Source: Pedosphaera parvula Ellin514 (lineage in GTDB: Bacteria > Verrucomicrobiota > Verrucomicrobiia > Limisphaerales > Pedosphaeraceae). From it: 64,000 nt of DNA. Below the pieces are notes generated by a model. That model did not search any database, was not told the DNA's origin, and was given only the letters and a program-made list of their open reading frames with translations. Where the stretch lies: assembly GCF_000172555.1 (NCBI RefSeq), contig NZ_ABOX02000025.1, forward strand, positions 1 to 64,000, read 5' to 3'. Made by a program: the position numbers and the translations under genes. Positions 17,526 to 27,586 of the stretch are shown here, piece after piece. Position 1 is the first letter of the stretch; each line of letters starts with the position of its first letter.

Positions 17526-18836
17526 ATGAACTTTCCCCCTCCCACTCCAAGACAGGCGCAAGTTTTATGGTTCGCCCTCACCGCGGCGGCAATCACCGTC
17601 GTAATGTGTCTGCTGGTCATGCTGGTCTGGTCGGTCGGATGGATCGTTAATGCCTTGTCTGGCGTACTGCTGCCGGTCGCGGTCGCCCTGGTTCTTGCTT
17701 ATATACTTGATCCGGTTGTGGAATTTTTTGTTCGCCGGAGAATCCCCCGGCTCTTTTCCATCCTGCTGGTTTTTCTGCTGGGAGTGGTGATTGTGACGGC
17801 ACTTCTTGGTTCAGTTGTGCCGGGGCTTGTTCGTGAGACGCGCAAGCTGGTTAAAGATTTTCCAGATACCACCCACAAGTTGCAGTCGCGTTTTGATCAT
17901 TTCTTACAAACACCCTTGGGCCACAGGTTGGCAATGGTCTGGCAGCATGAGGCAAGCCAGGGCATCGCGCACGCTGGAAAACCCGGAACCGAATCTTCGA
18001 GTTCTGCGACCAATATGGTGGCGGTCACGGGCACAAATAACGTTGAAAGCCCAACCAATAATGCAGCGCTGGGAAAACCGAAGACGATTGCGAATTCGCC
18101 AGTCGACGAGGTAATTATCCCTGCACTAACCAAGGCTGGCATGTGGACATTGGAATGGATTACCAATCAACTTAGCAAAGTAACCACATGGGTGGAGTTT
18201 TTAATTGGTTTCGTCCTCGTGCCCGTTTATCTCTTCTATTTTCTTTTGGAGAAGAAGGGCATTACGCGCCGTTGGACCGACTACCTCCCCATTCACGAAT
18301 CCAAAGCGAAGCAGGAGATCGTTTTTATCCTCAGCTCGTTCAATGACTGCATGATTGTTTTCTTCAGAGGGCAGGTATTGGTGGCTTTGTGTGTGGGTGG
18401 GTTGATGACGATTGCTTATTTGATCATGGGCCTGAACTACGCGGTGCTTTTGGGAGCGGTGATCGCAGTTCTAGGTATTGTGCCGTATCTGGGCACCATA
18501 ACGGGACTGGCGCTGGCCTTGATCGTGGCGGCTGTTCAATACGGTGACTGGGGCCATCCGTTGGCAGTTATCGCCATCGTGGCCTCGGTGAAACTGCTGG
18601 AAGATTTTGTCATCATTCCGAAAATCATCGGTGACCGCGCAGGATTGCATCCGCTCACCATCATGGTAGCCGTCATGGTAGGCACCACCTTGTTGGGAGG
18701 ATTTATCGGAGCCGTGTTGGCCATTCCCTTGACTGCGCTGTTGCGCACGCTCATGTTCCGTTACATCTGGAAACGACGACCGGCAACAATCACGGCACCA
18801 GAGCAAGCACTCGAAACTGAGGAGATAGCTTCCTAA
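17526..18836 (+). CDS. AI-2E family (PerM-type) membrane permease
   Basis: A 436-aa polytopic membrane protein; AGGA lies just before the ATG at 17526. Spans near the N-terminus (about residues 12-38, 40-65 and 75-95) are followed by a variable loop with a Thr/Asn-rich segment (SATNMVAVTGTNNVESPTNN), then a five-span C-terminal domain. This carries LIGFVLVPVYLFYFLLEKKG, GLNYAVLLGAVIAVLGIVPY and KIIGDRAGLHPLTIMVAVM, hallmark stretches of the AI-2E/UPF0118 family. Members export small molecules or act as ion/H+ antiporters; the substrate is unknown, and autoinducer-2 transport should not be assumed. It is convergent with the HAD gene across 13 bases. Confidence 0.9.
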   Translation: MNFPPPTPRQAQVLWFALTAAAITVVMCLLVMLVWSVGWIVNALSGVLLPVAVALVLAYILDPVVEFFVRRRIPRLFSILLVFLLGVVIVTALLGSVVPGLVRETRKLVKDFPDTTHKLQSRFDHFLQTPLGHRLAMVWQHEASQGIAHAGKPGTESSSSATNMVAVTGTNNVESPTNNAALGKPKTIANSPVDEVIIPALTKAGMWTLEWITNQLSKVTTWVEFLIGFVLVPVYLFYFLLEKKGITRRWTDYLPIHESKAKQEIVFILSSFNDCMIVFFRGQVLVALCVGGLMTIAYLIMGLNYAVLLGAVIAVLGIVPYLGTITGLALALIVAAVQYGDWGHPLAVIAIVASVKLLEDFVIIPKIIGDRAGLHPLTIMVAVMVGTTLLGGFIGAVLAIPLTALLRTLMFRYIWKRRPATITAPEQALETEEIAS

Positions 18837-18849
18837 GTATTATTTCGTA

Positions 18850-19452
18850 TCAGGCCGACTTCTTACCGTTCGCGGATAGTAAGTGGCGGACATCAACTGC
18901 TTCCATGCCCGCTGCGCGAATGGCCTGCATGCCCAGGTCGGTATCTTCGTAAGCACGGCAATGTTGCGGCGGCACGCCAATGCGATGAGCAGCTTCCACG
19001 AAAATGTCCGGAGCCGGTTTTTGGTTGGCCACATCCTCGCTCGTCACCACTGCGTTGAACAAATGCCGGATGTTTAGATGCTTAAGCACCTCTTCAATCA
19101 CGTGACGCGTCCCGCCCGATGCAACGGCCATGGGGATTTTACCGTGGTTCGCATGGGCCACATCTGCGACGATGTGAATCGGCTCAACCTGGGCGATCAA
19201 CGGCCAGTATTCAGCCTCTTTCTCGCGCGCGACGGCCAGATGGTCGAGAGCAATCTTTTGTTCTTCTCCCAGCATCTTCAAAATGTCACGGGACGGAACG
19301 CCTCCGAGGGAGTAAAAACGGTCTTCAGGAAAATGCAATTGATAGCGCCGGCTGATGGTCTGCCAGGCTTGCCAATGCAACGGCATGGTATCAGCGAGAG
19401 TGCCATCGCAATCGAAGACGATTCCTTGGGGAAAGCTTTTGGAAGAATTCAT
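18850..19452 (-). CDS. HAD-superfamily phosphatase, beta-phosphoglucomutase-like
   Basis: A 200-aa haloacid-dehalogenase hydrolase with all four motifs: FDCDGTLADT (catalytic Asp pair), VASGG (motif II), the Lys in NQKPAPDIF (motif III) and AYEDTDLGMQAIRAAGM (motif IV). The cap between motifs I and II starts MPLHWQAWQTISRRY, as in the YqaB/PGMB subgroup that acts on sugar phosphates such as fructose-1-phosphate or beta-glucose-1-phosphate. The precise substrate is not determined. It lies 37 bases downstream of prfA on the same strand and may be co-transcribed. Confidence 0.9.
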   Translation of the reverse strand: MNSSKSFPQGIVFDCDGTLADTMPLHWQAWQTISRRYQLHFPEDRFYSLGGVPSRDILKMLGEEQKIALDHLAVAREKEAEYWPLIAQVEPIHIVADVAHANHGKIPMAVASGGTRHVIEEVLKHLNIRHLFNAVVTSEDVANQKPAPDIFVEAAHRIGVPPQHCRAYEDTDLGMQAIRAAGMEAVDVRHLLSANGKKSA

Positions 19453-19489
19453 TGGATGAATAGAAACATAGAAACGTACGGGATTTTGA

Positions 19490-20569
19490 TTACAACTTTA
19501 GAGCCGCCAACTTTTCATTCAGATCGTTGGTCATGAGCGGCTCGATGATCGAATCAATTTCTCCTTCGACAAAAGTTGGAAGATTGTAGAGCGTCACCTC
19601 GATCCGGTGATCGGTAACACGGTTTTGCGGAAAATTGTAGGTGCGAATGCGCTCGTTACGCTCACCGGTGCCGACCTGCTCTTTTCGTTGCGCGGCGTAC
19701 TTGGCATTTTCATCGGCAATTTTTTTCTCCAACAGGCGGGAACGAAGGACGGTCATCGCCTTGGCCTTGTTTTTATGCTGGGAACGTTCATCCGCACAAT
19801 AAACAATCAAGCCGGAGGGTATGTGGTGAAGTCGCACTGCTGAATCCGTGGTGTTCACGCCTTGCCCGCCTTTGCCGGATGCGCGGCAGCGATCAACGGA
19901 CAAATCCTCGGGTCTGATATCGATGTCCACTTCTTCAGCCTCAGGCAATACTGCAACGGTGCAGGTGCTGGTATGGATGCGGCCCTGCGCTTCGGTAGCC
20001 GGCACGCGTTGCACACGATGCACACCGCTTTCGTACTTCAGCCGCTTGTAGACATCCGATCCGGTGATACCGAAAATGACTTCCTTAAATCCACCCAGAT
20101 CGGAAGGACTGGCATCAATCGATTCCACTTTCCAGCCTTGGGACTCGGCATAGCGGGTATACATCCGGTAGAGATCCGCAGCAAACAGGGCAGACTCGGA
20201 ACCGCCAGCTCCGGCACGAATTTCAACGATCGTATTGCGGGAATCAGTTGGATCAGGCGGCAGAACTCCGGCCTGCACCTCCAAGCCAAGCTTTTTGACC
20301 ACTTCTTCCAAACGGGTGACTTCTTCCTTCGCCATCAAGGCCATCTCAGAATCAGCAGGTTCGGCAGCCAGCAAGGTCTTGTTCTCTTCCAGATCCGCCA
20401 CCGCCTTTAAATAAGCACTCCCACCGGCCACCAGCCCCTTTAAGCGTGAGTACTCCTTCGAAAGTTCCTGAAAGCGTTGAGCATTTTCAAAAGCTTTCGG
20501 ATCGCTTAACGAAGCTTCAACTTCGGAAAAGCGGCGGGCGAATTTATCAATATGTGGGCGTAAATCCAT
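19490..20569 (-). CDS. prfA: Peptide chain release factor 1
   Basis: A 359-aa class I release factor that recognises UAA and UAG in the ribosomal A site and triggers peptide hydrolysis. The stop-codon reading PxT tripeptide occurs in RVQRVPATEAQGRIHTS, which marks RF1 rather than RF2 (SPF). The catalytic GGQ lies in SGKGGQGVNTTDSAVRLHHI, and DERSQHKNKAKAMTVLRSRL follows as usual. Length and domain order are typical. No prmC methyltransferase gene, often adjacent, is seen; downstream is the HAD phosphatase, upstream rpmE with an intervening terminator. Confidence 0.97.
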   Translation of the reverse strand: MDLRPHIDKFARRFSEVEASLSDPKAFENAQRFQELSKEYSRLKGLVAGGSAYLKAVADLEENKTLLAAEPADSEMALMAKEEVTRLEEVVKKLGLEVQAGVLPPDPTDSRNTIVEIRAGAGGSESALFAADLYRMYTRYAESQGWKVESIDASPSDLGGFKEVIFGITGSDVYKRLKYESGVHRVQRVPATEAQGRIHTSTCTVAVLPEAEEVDIDIRPEDLSVDRCRASGKGGQGVNTTDSAVRLHHIPSGLIVYCADERSQHKNKAKAMTVLRSRLLEKKIADENAKYAAQRKEQVGTGERNERIRTYNFPQNRVTDHRIEVTLYNLPTFVEGEIDSIIEPLMTNDLNEKLAALKL

Positions 20570-20604
20570 GTAACAAAGAGTTGGGACCGTTTAAAAGAGA
20601 AGAT

Positions 20605-20671
20605 CCCGGCGGCAAAGCGCCGGGCCATATAAAAACAGTCCGCCCGCGTGGCGATAAAACCAAGCGGGCGG
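20605..20671 (-). terminator. Terminator of rpmE followed by a second hairpin
   Basis: In minus-strand direction, CCGCCCGC (20671-20664) and GCGGGCGG (20647-20640) form an 8-bp stem with a 16-base loop; after GACTG comes TTTTT (20635-20631). A second GC-rich hairpin, CCCGGCG/CGCCGGG around a 6-base loop (20605-20624), follows directly and is trailed by ATCTTCTCTTTT. The pair separates rpmE from prfA. Confidence 0.75.
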
Positions 20672-20686
20672 ATCTGGAGAAATAAG

Positions 20687-20929
20687 CTACTTCTTCTTTT
20701 TCTTGGTCGCAGCGGCAGCTTGGGCGGCCTGAGTCTTGGCCATACGCTGCTGGAACTTATCCACGCGACCGGCGGTATCAACGAACTTCTGCGTACCAGT
20801 ATAAAACGGGTGGCAGGCGTTGCAAATACCTAACAAAAGAGAATTTCTGGTGGAACGGGTCTTAATAATGTTGCCGCAGGCACAACGCAGTTCCGATTCC
20901 TGATATTTTGGATGTAAATCAGCTTTCAT
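20687..20929 (-). CDS. rpmE: 50S ribosomal protein L31
   Basis: About 80 aa starting [14 protein letters not shown] at 20929; an in-frame extension to 20977 is unlikely because family members begin at this MK.DLHP motif. Cysteines in CACGN (about residues 17-19) and CNACHPF (about 36-39) form the zinc site of the Zn-containing L31 type. [18 protein letters not shown] is the family core. The C-terminus ends with an Ala/Lys tail (TKKKKK), common in this phylum. It encodes a large-subunit protein that binds near the central protuberance. It is monocistronic, with its own terminator before prfA. Confidence 0.96.
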   Translation of the reverse strand: MKADLHPKYQESELRCACGNIIKTRSTRNSLLLGICNACHPFYTGTQKFVDTAGRVDKFQQRMAKTQAAQAAAATKKKKK

Positions 20930-21041
20930 AACAAAGGCCCGATAACCTACCAACGACTGGGAATTTGACAAGAGCAAATTTTACCAATAATAACGCCTTT
21001 ACGCCAAGCGACTTCGGGGCAAAATCCACCTAATCTTATTA

Positions 21042-22517
21042 TTATGTGAAAAGCTTCGGCACCAACTCGCCTTCCACGTCGGTCAGGCGGAAATCGCGCC
21101 CCTGGAAATGATAGGTCAGTTTGGTGTGATCGAAGCCCATCAGGTGCAGAAGCGTGGCGTGCAGGTCATGCACATGAACCCGGTCTTCCACAATGTGGAA
21201 ACCAAAGTCATCGGTCTGCCCCAGAGTAATTCCAGGCTTGATGCCGCCGCCAGCCATCCACATCGTGAAAGCCTGCGGATGATGGTCGCGCCCCATTTTG
21301 CGTCCAGCTGCCTCATTGGTTTCGACCATCGGAGTGCGGCCAAATTCCCCCCCCCAAACCACCAGAGTGTCTTCCAACAGGCCGCGTTGTTTTAAATCCT
21401 TGATCAGCGCCGCAGCCGGCTTGTCTGTCACCCCACATTGATTCTTAACCCCGTTGATTACCTCACTATGATGGTCCCACGCTTCATGGTAAAGCTGAAC
21501 AAAACGAACACCACGTTCGACTAGGCGTCGGGCGAGTAAACAATTGTTCGCGAACGAACTCTTCCCCGGCTCAGCGCCGTACATTTCGAGGGTGTCTTTT
21601 GATTCCTTGGAAATATCCATCAACTCGGGAGCGCTGGCCTGCATGCGATAGGCCATCTCGAATGCATTGATGCGCGTGGCGATTTCAGGGTCACCCACCA
21701 CGTCGAGATGGTGTTGATTGAGTTCTTTCAGAACATCGAGCGAGTCGCGCTGCATCTGCTTCGTGACGCCATTTGGATTGGAAAGGCTCAAAATGGGGTC
21801 ACCGCTTCGACGGAAGGGCACACCTTGATAGACCGTGGGAAGGAATCCGCAACCCCAATTCGAAGCTCCACCGCTGGTGCCGCCAGCAGAACTTAAAACG
21901 ACGAAGCCAGGCAGAGATTGCGATTCGCTGCCCAATCCATAAGTCACCCACGAACCCATGCTGGGACGACCAAACTGCGTCGCCCCCGTGTTCATGAATA
22001 TCTGCGCGGGCGCGTGGTTAAAAGCATCTGTCGTCATCGATTTGACGATGGCAATGTCATCGACGATTTCACCGAGATGGGGAAGAGTTTCGGAAAGCTC
22101 GGCCCCGCATTTGCCGTGCTTTGAAAACTTCAGCGTGGTCGCGAACAACGCCGCATCACGCGGAATGAAGGCGTAACGCTGGTCCTTTACCAGTTCAGCC
22201 GGCACGGGATGTCCGTCATATTTCGCCAGCGTGGGCTTGTAATCGAACATGTCCAACTGACTCGGAGCCCCGGCCATGAACAGGTAGATGACGCGCTTGG
22301 CTTTGGGGGTAAAATGCGGGGCTTTCGGCAGTAGAGGATCAGCTTTAGCCTGCGCGCGTGCTGCGGTGGCAGCCAGCAGCTTGTCACCATTCAGCAACGA
22401 AGCCAGGGCAATGGACCCAAGACCAACGCCGCAGTCGCGAAAAAAATGACGCCGGGTCAGAAGTTTTTTCGCTTCCATTTCCATTTCCTGCCGGAAATTA
22501 ATTCTGGGTTGTTTCAT
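21042..22517 (-). CDS. DUF1501 sulfatase-like exported protein
   Basis: A 491-aa protein with a twin-arginine leader: [20 protein letters not shown] at about residues 19-38. The DUF1501 fold (alkaline-phosphatase/sulfatase superfamily) is shown by [55 protein letters not shown] and [20 protein letters not shown], then [21 protein letters not shown]. Proteins of this kind are nearly always encoded next to a PSD1 cytochrome-type partner in planctomycetes and verrucomicrobia, as here with 8 bases between them. Their substrate is unproven; degradation of complex polysaccharides has been proposed. Export through the Tat system links it to tatA/tatC at 38.4-39.7 kb. Confidence 0.93.
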   Translation of the reverse strand: MKQPRINFRQEMEMEAKKLLTRRHFFRDCGVGLGSIALASLLNGDKLLAATAARAQAKADPLLPKAPHFTPKAKRVIYLFMAGAPSQLDMFDYKPTLAKYDGHPVPAELVKDQRYAFIPRDAALFATTLKFSKHGKCGAELSETLPHLGEIVDDIAIVKSMTTDAFNHAPAQIFMNTGATQFGRPSMGSWVTYGLGSESQSLPGFVVLSSAGGTSGGASNWGCGFLPTVYQGVPFRRSGDPILSLSNPNGVTKQMQRDSLDVLKELNQHHLDVVGDPEIATRINAFEMAYRMQASAPELMDISKESKDTLEMYGAEPGKSSFANNCLLARRLVERGVRFVQLYHEAWDHHSEVINGVKNQCGVTDKPAAALIKDLKQRGLLEDTLVVWGGEFGRTPMVETNEAAGRKMGRDHHPQAFTMWMAGGGIKPGITLGQTDDFGFHIVEDRVHVHDLHATLLHLMGFDHTKLTYHFQGRDFRLTDVEGELVPKLFT

Positions 22518-22525
22518 AACGTCAT

Positions 22526-25500
22526 TTATTCCTTCGTAATGGTCTCATCCATGTTCAACAACACGCGGGAGGCGAGCGTCCACGCGGCCACCTGGTGCAA
22601 ATTCACATTTGCAGGCGGGTTCTTGGGATCTTCTGAGGCCACCTGAATGGCCTCGGTCGAGCGATTCTCAAAATATTCCTCCTCATCCTTGAGCATGCCA
22701 AGGAGAGCTTTCAATTCGGTTTCGTCAGGCTGACGTCCTGTGCAAAGACGGAAACCATAAATGGCACGCTCACGATCGGTCTTGCCGCCTTCCTTCCAGA
22801 CGCGCATGGCCATTGCTTGAGCCGCTTCATGAAAGACGGAGTCATTCAAGGTCGTGAGAGCCTGAAGTGGAGTATCAGACATGACACGGCGGACACACAC
22901 CACATCGGCATTGGGCGAATCAAAGATCGAAAGTGCGGGATACGGTGCGGAGCGCTTCCAAAAAGTATAAAGCGCGCGACGATAGCGGTCTTCGCCTTTG
23001 CTGACCTCCCATTTCATGGGCGCACCATAAGCCAAACCAAGCACACCGTCTGGAATTGGCGGATACACACTCGGCCCGCCGATTTTGTCGCTTAACAGGC
23101 CGGCCGTCTTCAGCGCGATATCATGAATGGTTTCAGATTCAACACGGAACCGTGGTCCACGTGCAAGAAGACGATTGTACTGATCAATCTTATAAAGCTC
23201 GGGTGTAACTTTGGAAGCCTGGCGGTAAGTGGCTGATTCAACAATCAGGCGGTGCATGGCTTTCATATCCCAGCCTTTATCCATGAACTCGCAAGCGAGC
23301 CAATCCAGCAATTCAGGATGCGAAGGCTTGTCGCCTTGTGTACCGAAATCCTCGGAGGTGGTGACAATGCCGCGGCCAAAATAGGCTTGCCAGAAACGGT
23401 TGATAGTCACCCGGGCCGTTAAAGGATTATTTCTGTCCACCAGCCACCGTCCCAAAGCCAGCCGGTTATGCGGCACATTCTTGGGCAACGCGGGCATGAA
23501 AGCTGGCACGTCGGGCTTTACTTCTTCCAAGGGTTTGCGGAAATCACCGCGTTTGAAGATATGGGTTTCGCGGGGTTCCGGACGCGCGGCCAGCACCATC
23601 GTGGTATCTGCCAGCGGCCATTCATCCATGATCTTACCGATCTTTTGATTGCCTTCCTCACACTTGGAATCCAGCTTTCGATAGATGCTGAACAATTCAC
23701 GCTGCTGTTCCGCTGTACGCTTCTCGAGCGGAGTGTTGAGCACTTTCCGAATGGCCGGCATGAAAGGATCAGCAACAATCGGATGTTGCGTGCGGGTTGT
23801 CGCTGAAAGACGGAAGCGCCCCAGCGTGTGTTGGCCACCGAAAAGCTGCTTCAACGTGAATATCAACGTGGTGCCTTCGGGGAAACCAACTGGTTCCCTG
23901 GTTTCGAATGCCGCCCGATGATCTACATTGATGCGGCCAGGACCACCATCGACTGCCCATCCAACCTTCCCTTTTCCATTTCCATTTAAAACGTTGGTGA
24001 TTGAAAAACCAGGCTGCGAGTAATCAGCCGTTGCATTTTCAAGTTTTACATGATTGGTGGCCTTTCCATCCGCCGAAATCGCATCGATCTTAAAGTCAGT
24101 TAATACATAGTTGCCGTTGTCCGCTCGTCCAGGACCGTTGTGCGGCAGATTGGGATCGGTGATCGCCTCCAACCGAAACGCGGTAATATTATTGAGCTTC
24201 GTTTTGGTGGTGACGGTGTAGGTTGAGCTCCCAGGATTCGACGCAGTGGCCAGCAACGACTTGTCGTCTTCCTCAGTAAACTTGGTTCCCACAGCGCCAA
24301 AATATGATTCTGGATCAAGCACTGTCCACTCGACCGCATCGGCACGCTGTTTCTCTTCCCATGCAGCTTGCCGGTTCGCCAAATCCGAATCCTTGGCCAG
24401 CATCTCGTCTTCCACGGCGGCAACCCGCTTCTTGATCTCGGCGCGCTTTGCCTGTTGTTCTTTGCTGGGCACTTCGAGCATTGGCTCGTCATCATTATTT
24501 AAGAGAGCGAACAACTGGTAATATTCCTTGTGTGAGATGGGATCGTATTTGTGCGTGTGACACTGGGCGCAATTAACAGTTAATCCCAGCCAGGCTTTGC
24601 CGGTAGTTTCGACACGATTAATGATGGCAGCCACACGGAATTCCTCAGGGTCCACCCCACCCTCTTCGTTAATCATCGAATTGCGATGAAAGCCGGTGGC
24701 AATTTTTTGTTCGGTGGTCGCATTCGGTAAAAGATCACCAGCCATCTGTTCGATGGTGAATTCATCGAACCGCATGTTCTTGTTAAACGCATTGATTACC
24801 CAGTTGCGATAGAGCCAGATGGAGCGCGGCACATCCTTCTCATAACCGTTGGTATCCGCATATCGGGCAGCATCCAACCACTGACGTCCCCAGCGTTCAC
24901 CATAATGGGGTGAGTCCAGCAGGCGTTCCACCAGCTTCTCATAGGCGTCAGGGCTTTTATCTGCAACGAAATCGTCGATCTCCTTGATCGTCGGGGGGAG
25001 ACCGGTGAGGTCGAGGCTGAGTCGACGGATGAGTGTGACGCGATCGGCTTCGGATGAAGGATGCAATTTCTCCTTCTCCAGCCGGGCGAGTACAAAAGCA
25101 TCAATGGGATTGCGCACCCATTTCTTGTCTTTAACGGCAGGAATGGGTGCTTTTACGGGGGCTTTGAAAGACCAATGCGATTTCTTCTCGGTGTAACTTT
25201 TCGGGTCGAGTCCTTCAGGCCATTTGGCGCCTTGATCGATCCAGGCTCGCAGCAGGCTGACTTCCTGTAATGTCAACCGGTCACCCTTTTGCGGCATGAC
25301 CATGTTCGGGTCGATACCTGAAACCAAAACTATCATCCGACTTTCAGCGCTCTTCCCCGGCACAATCACAGGACCATGTTCGGTTCCCTTGAAGGCAATC
25401 TCCTTTACATCCCAACGCAAGTCGGCCTTTTGGCGGGCAGGCCCATGGCAGGAGTAACAGTTCTTTTCCAGAATGGGTTGAATGTCTTTGACAAAATCGA

Positions 25501-25651
25501 CCTTGGTGTTCGCAGGTGGAGGAAGCTTGGACAGATCGAGTTCTGCTGCGCGGATGCAAGCCGAATTGAGAAAAAAACTCCCGACAACCACACGAGCGAG
25601 GCTTCGCACGGAAGTTTTGAAAGACTGCCGACTCATGAGACACAAAGACAT
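22526..25651 (-). CDS. PSD1 family protein with cytochrome c, DUF1549 and DUF1553 domains
   Basis: A ~1040-aa exported protein. I use the ATG at 25651; an in-frame GTG at 25675 and an ATG at 25636 are alternatives, and the signal peptide [20 protein letters not shown] fits all three. A PSCyt1 domain with heme motif CYSCHG follows [17 protein letters not shown]1549 (about residues 180-400) includes [35 protein letters not shown] and a second C-x-x-C-H in [14 protein letters not shown] long insert of ~300 residues with jelly-roll-like phrases precedes DUF1553 (about 740-1010; [37 protein letters not shown]). It is presumably periplasmic and partners with DUF1501 in a two-gene operon; the electron-transfer role is inferred from the CxxCH motifs. 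Confidence 0.93.
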   Translation of the reverse strand: MSLCLMSRQSFKTSVRSLARVVVGSFFLNSACIRAAELDLSKLPPPANTKVDFVKDIQPILEKNCYSCHGPARQKADLRWDVKEIAFKGTEHGPVIVPGKSAESRMIVLVSGIDPNMVMPQKGDRLTLQEVSLLRAWIDQGAKWPEGLDPKSYTEKKSHWSFKAPVKAPIPAVKDKKWVRNPIDAFVLARLEKEKLHPSSEADRVTLIRRLSLDLTGLPPTIKEIDDFVADKSPDAYEKLVERLLDSPHYGERWGRQWLDAARYADTNGYEKDVPRSIWLYRNWVINAFNKNMRFDEFTIEQMAGDLLPNATTEQKIATGFHRNSMINEEGGVDPEEFRVAAIINRVETTGKAWLGLTVNCAQCHTHKYDPISHKEYYQLFALLNNDDEPMLEVPSKEQQAKRAEIKKRVAAVEDEMLAKDSDLANRQAAWEEKQRADAVEWTVLDPESYFGAVGTKFTEEDDKSLLATASNPGSSTYTVTTKTKLNNITAFRLEAITDPNLPHNGPGRADNGNYVLTDFKIDAISADGKATNHVKLENATADYSQPGFSITNVLNGNGKGKVGWAVDGGPGRINVDHRAAFETREPVGFPEGTTLIFTLKQLFGGQHTLGRFRLSATTRTQHPIVADPFMPAIRKVLNTPLEKRTAEQQRELFSIYRKLDSKCEEGNQKIGKIMDEWPLADTTMVLAARPEPRETHIFKRGDFRKPLEEVKPDVPAFMPALPKNVPHNRLALGRWLVDRNNPLTARVTINRFWQAYFGRGIVTTSEDFGTQGDKPSHPELLDWLACEFMDKGWDMKAMHRLIVESATYRQASKVTPELYKIDQYNRLLARGPRFRVESETIHDIALKTAGLLSDKIGGPSVYPPIPDGVLGLAYGAPMKWEVSKGEDRYRRALYTFWKRSAPYPALSIFDSPNADVVCVRRVMSDTPLQALTTLNDSVFHEAAQAMAMRVWKEGGKTDRERAIYGFRLCTGRQPDETELKALLGMLKDEEEYFENRSTEAIQVASEDPKNPPANVNLHQVAAWTLASRVLLNMDETITKE

Positions 25652-25782
25652 AATCTTATTCTGCTTTGAACGCACCTCCGCACGAAATGCGGAGGTTTGC
25701 GAAACAGGTGCATTTTATGGACGATTCTAGAGCAAATATTATTCAGCCCGGACGGGCAGACAAGAATTATAAAATGAAAATA

Positions 25783-25804
25783 GCATCACCCGAAGGGGTG
25801 ATGC
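25783..25804. repeat. Short perfect hairpin upstream of the SBBP gene
   Basis: GCATCACCC (25783-25791) and GGGTGATGC (25796-25804) enclose a GAAG loop. No T-run follows in either direction, so a terminator is doubtful. It lies between the divergent PSD1 and SBBP genes, where it could be an operator or a leftover of a dispersed hairpin element. Confidence 0.5.
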
Positions 25805-25931
25805 CTCGTCGGCAAATTGGAATAATTATGCTTGATTGATTTACCATCAGAAGAAAAGCCGAAGCGTAGGGGTGGCCCATTTCGTGCTACTTCTGAGATA
25901 GGAAGTGCATTTCCTTAAATTGACAACAAAA

Positions 25932-27557
25932 ATGAATTACAAGTGTAGCTTTTCCAACCGGTTTGTCCAAAATCTAGGCACAGCTCTTTTCCTCGCCTGG
26001 AGTTTTGCTTCGGCAACCTTACATGCTCAAGCTCCAGCCTTTGCCTGGGCGAAGCAGCCTCAAGGACCGGGCATAGCTTCGGCAAGCGCCGCAGCAACCG
26101 ATGCATCAGGTAATATTTATGTAACCGGATATGTTTCCACAACGAACGTAACGTTTGGAACAATCACGCTGACCAACAGCGGAGCCTCGGATGTTTTCCT
26201 TCTCAAGTATGACCCGGCCGGAAATGTGGTTTGGGCACGACAGGCAGGTGGAAATGGTTTTACAGGCCTGAGTCTTTGCTTAGACGGCAGTGGCAACATT
26301 TTTGTGGCGGGATATTTTACCGCTGGTAACACCAGTTTTGGAAGCAGTACTTTAACGAACACAATCGGCACGCACTGTTTTGTTATGAAGTATGACAGCT
26401 CGGGTAATCCAGTCTGGGCAACTCAATCTTCCGGGAATGGAAACGAATTCGGGAAGAAGGTCACCAGCGATGTAATGGGAAATGTCTATTTAACCGGTGA
26501 GTTTACAGGCACCAATTGCACCTTTGGGGCGAATACTTTCGATACCAGTCAAAACTCGCCCTTTGGATCCGATGTCTTCGTTGCAAAGTACGATCAGCAG
26601 GGAAATCTGCTCTGGGCAAAAAGAGCCGGGGGGCAATCGGATGATCATGCTGGCGGAGTCGGGGTGGATGCAGCAGGCAACTGCTACATTGCAGGTACGT
26701 TTTCCGGTTTAACCATGAACATCGAGAATATCAGTCTGAATTCAGCGGGTTACTATGACAACATCTTCCTCGCAAAGTACAATGATCAGGGAAATCTGCT
26801 TTGGGCCAAAGGAGCTGGAGGAACTGGATTTGATTGGGGAAACGCTCTGGCGGTTGATTCGACTGGCATAAGCTATATCACGGGTGTTTTGGGCAGTTCT
26901 GTGGCAACTTTCAACACCATTACTATCACCAATCGGGGCTTGAACGATATGTTTGTGGCCAAGTATGACAATGCAGGAAACATTCTATGGGCCACGAATA
27001 GCGGCGGAACTGGATATGATGGAGCTTTCGACATCGCCCTTGATTCTGCAGAAAACGCCTACGTACTCGGGGAATTCCGCAGTCCTGTCAGCATCTTTGG
27101 AAACACCACCTTAAGGAACAGCAGCGGTAATGAGCAGATGTTTGTGGCGAAATTTGACAAAGATGGATCTCCGATTTGGGCACAACAAACCACTGGAGGC
27201 GGGAGCGTAGCCGGTCCAACAGGAATTGCGGTAGATTCCCAAGGCAACACCTACACGGTAGGCTTTTTTGAAACCAATGCAGTCTTTGGAAACACGAGTC
27301 TCGCTACCGGTGACTACACAATGTTTGTAGCCAAACTAAATGGTCCACCACTTCTGAAGATATCAGTTGCTGCAGGCCAACTGGTATTGTCGTGGCCGAC
27401 TTATCAGACAGGCTTTATCCCCGAAGGCGCTTCCGGCTTGGATGCGAATGCGACATGGACGCCTCTCACAAACAGCGTCTCGATCATGGGAGACCAGAAT
27501 GTGGTTACGAATGAGATTTCCATTACCAGTAAATTTTACCGGCTCTGGAAACATTGA
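25932..27557 (+). CDS. Secreted SBBP beta-propeller repeat protein
   Basis: About 541 aa from the ATG at 25932; an in-frame GTG at 25905 would put extra residues before a good signal peptide (LGTALFLAWSFASATLHAQA). The body consists of about seven SBBP repeats of 55-65 residues, each with DASGNIYVTG-like, FGTITLTNSG-like and DVFLLKYDPAGNVVWARQ-like blocks, which fold as propeller blades. The last ~65 residues form a separate module (LVLSWPTYQTGF, TWTPLTNSV) ending FYRLWKH, resembling the ends of the Ig/PA14 protein and of the Ig-type remnant at 16 kb. No catalytic residues are seen. It is probably cell-surface or extracellular; the role is unknown. Confidence 0.87.
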   Translation: MNYKCSFSNRFVQNLGTALFLAWSFASATLHAQAPAFAWAKQPQGPGIASASAAATDASGNIYVTGYVSTTNVTFGTITLTNSGASDVFLLKYDPAGNVVWARQAGGNGFTGLSLCLDGSGNIFVAGYFTAGNTSFGSSTLTNTIGTHCFVMKYDSSGNPVWATQSSGNGNEFGKKVTSDVMGNVYLTGEFTGTNCTFGANTFDTSQNSPFGSDVFVAKYDQQGNLLWAKRAGGQSDDHAGGVGVDAAGNCYIAGTFSGLTMNIENISLNSAGYYDNIFLAKYNDQGNLLWAKGAGGTGFDWGNALAVDSTGISYITGVLGSSVATFNTITITNRGLNDMFVAKYDNAGNILWATNSGGTGYDGAFDIALDSAENAYVLGEFRSPVSIFGNTTLRNSSGNEQMFVAKFDKDGSPIWAQQTTGGGSVAGPTGIAVDSQGNTYTVGFFETNAVFGNTSLATGDYTMFVAKLNGPPLLKISVAAGQLVLSWPTYQTGFIPEGASGLDANATWTPLTNSVSIMGDQNVVTNEISITSKFYRLWKH

Positions 27558-27586
27558 TTTGGAAGTTGAAGAGCGTGCGCGGACGA

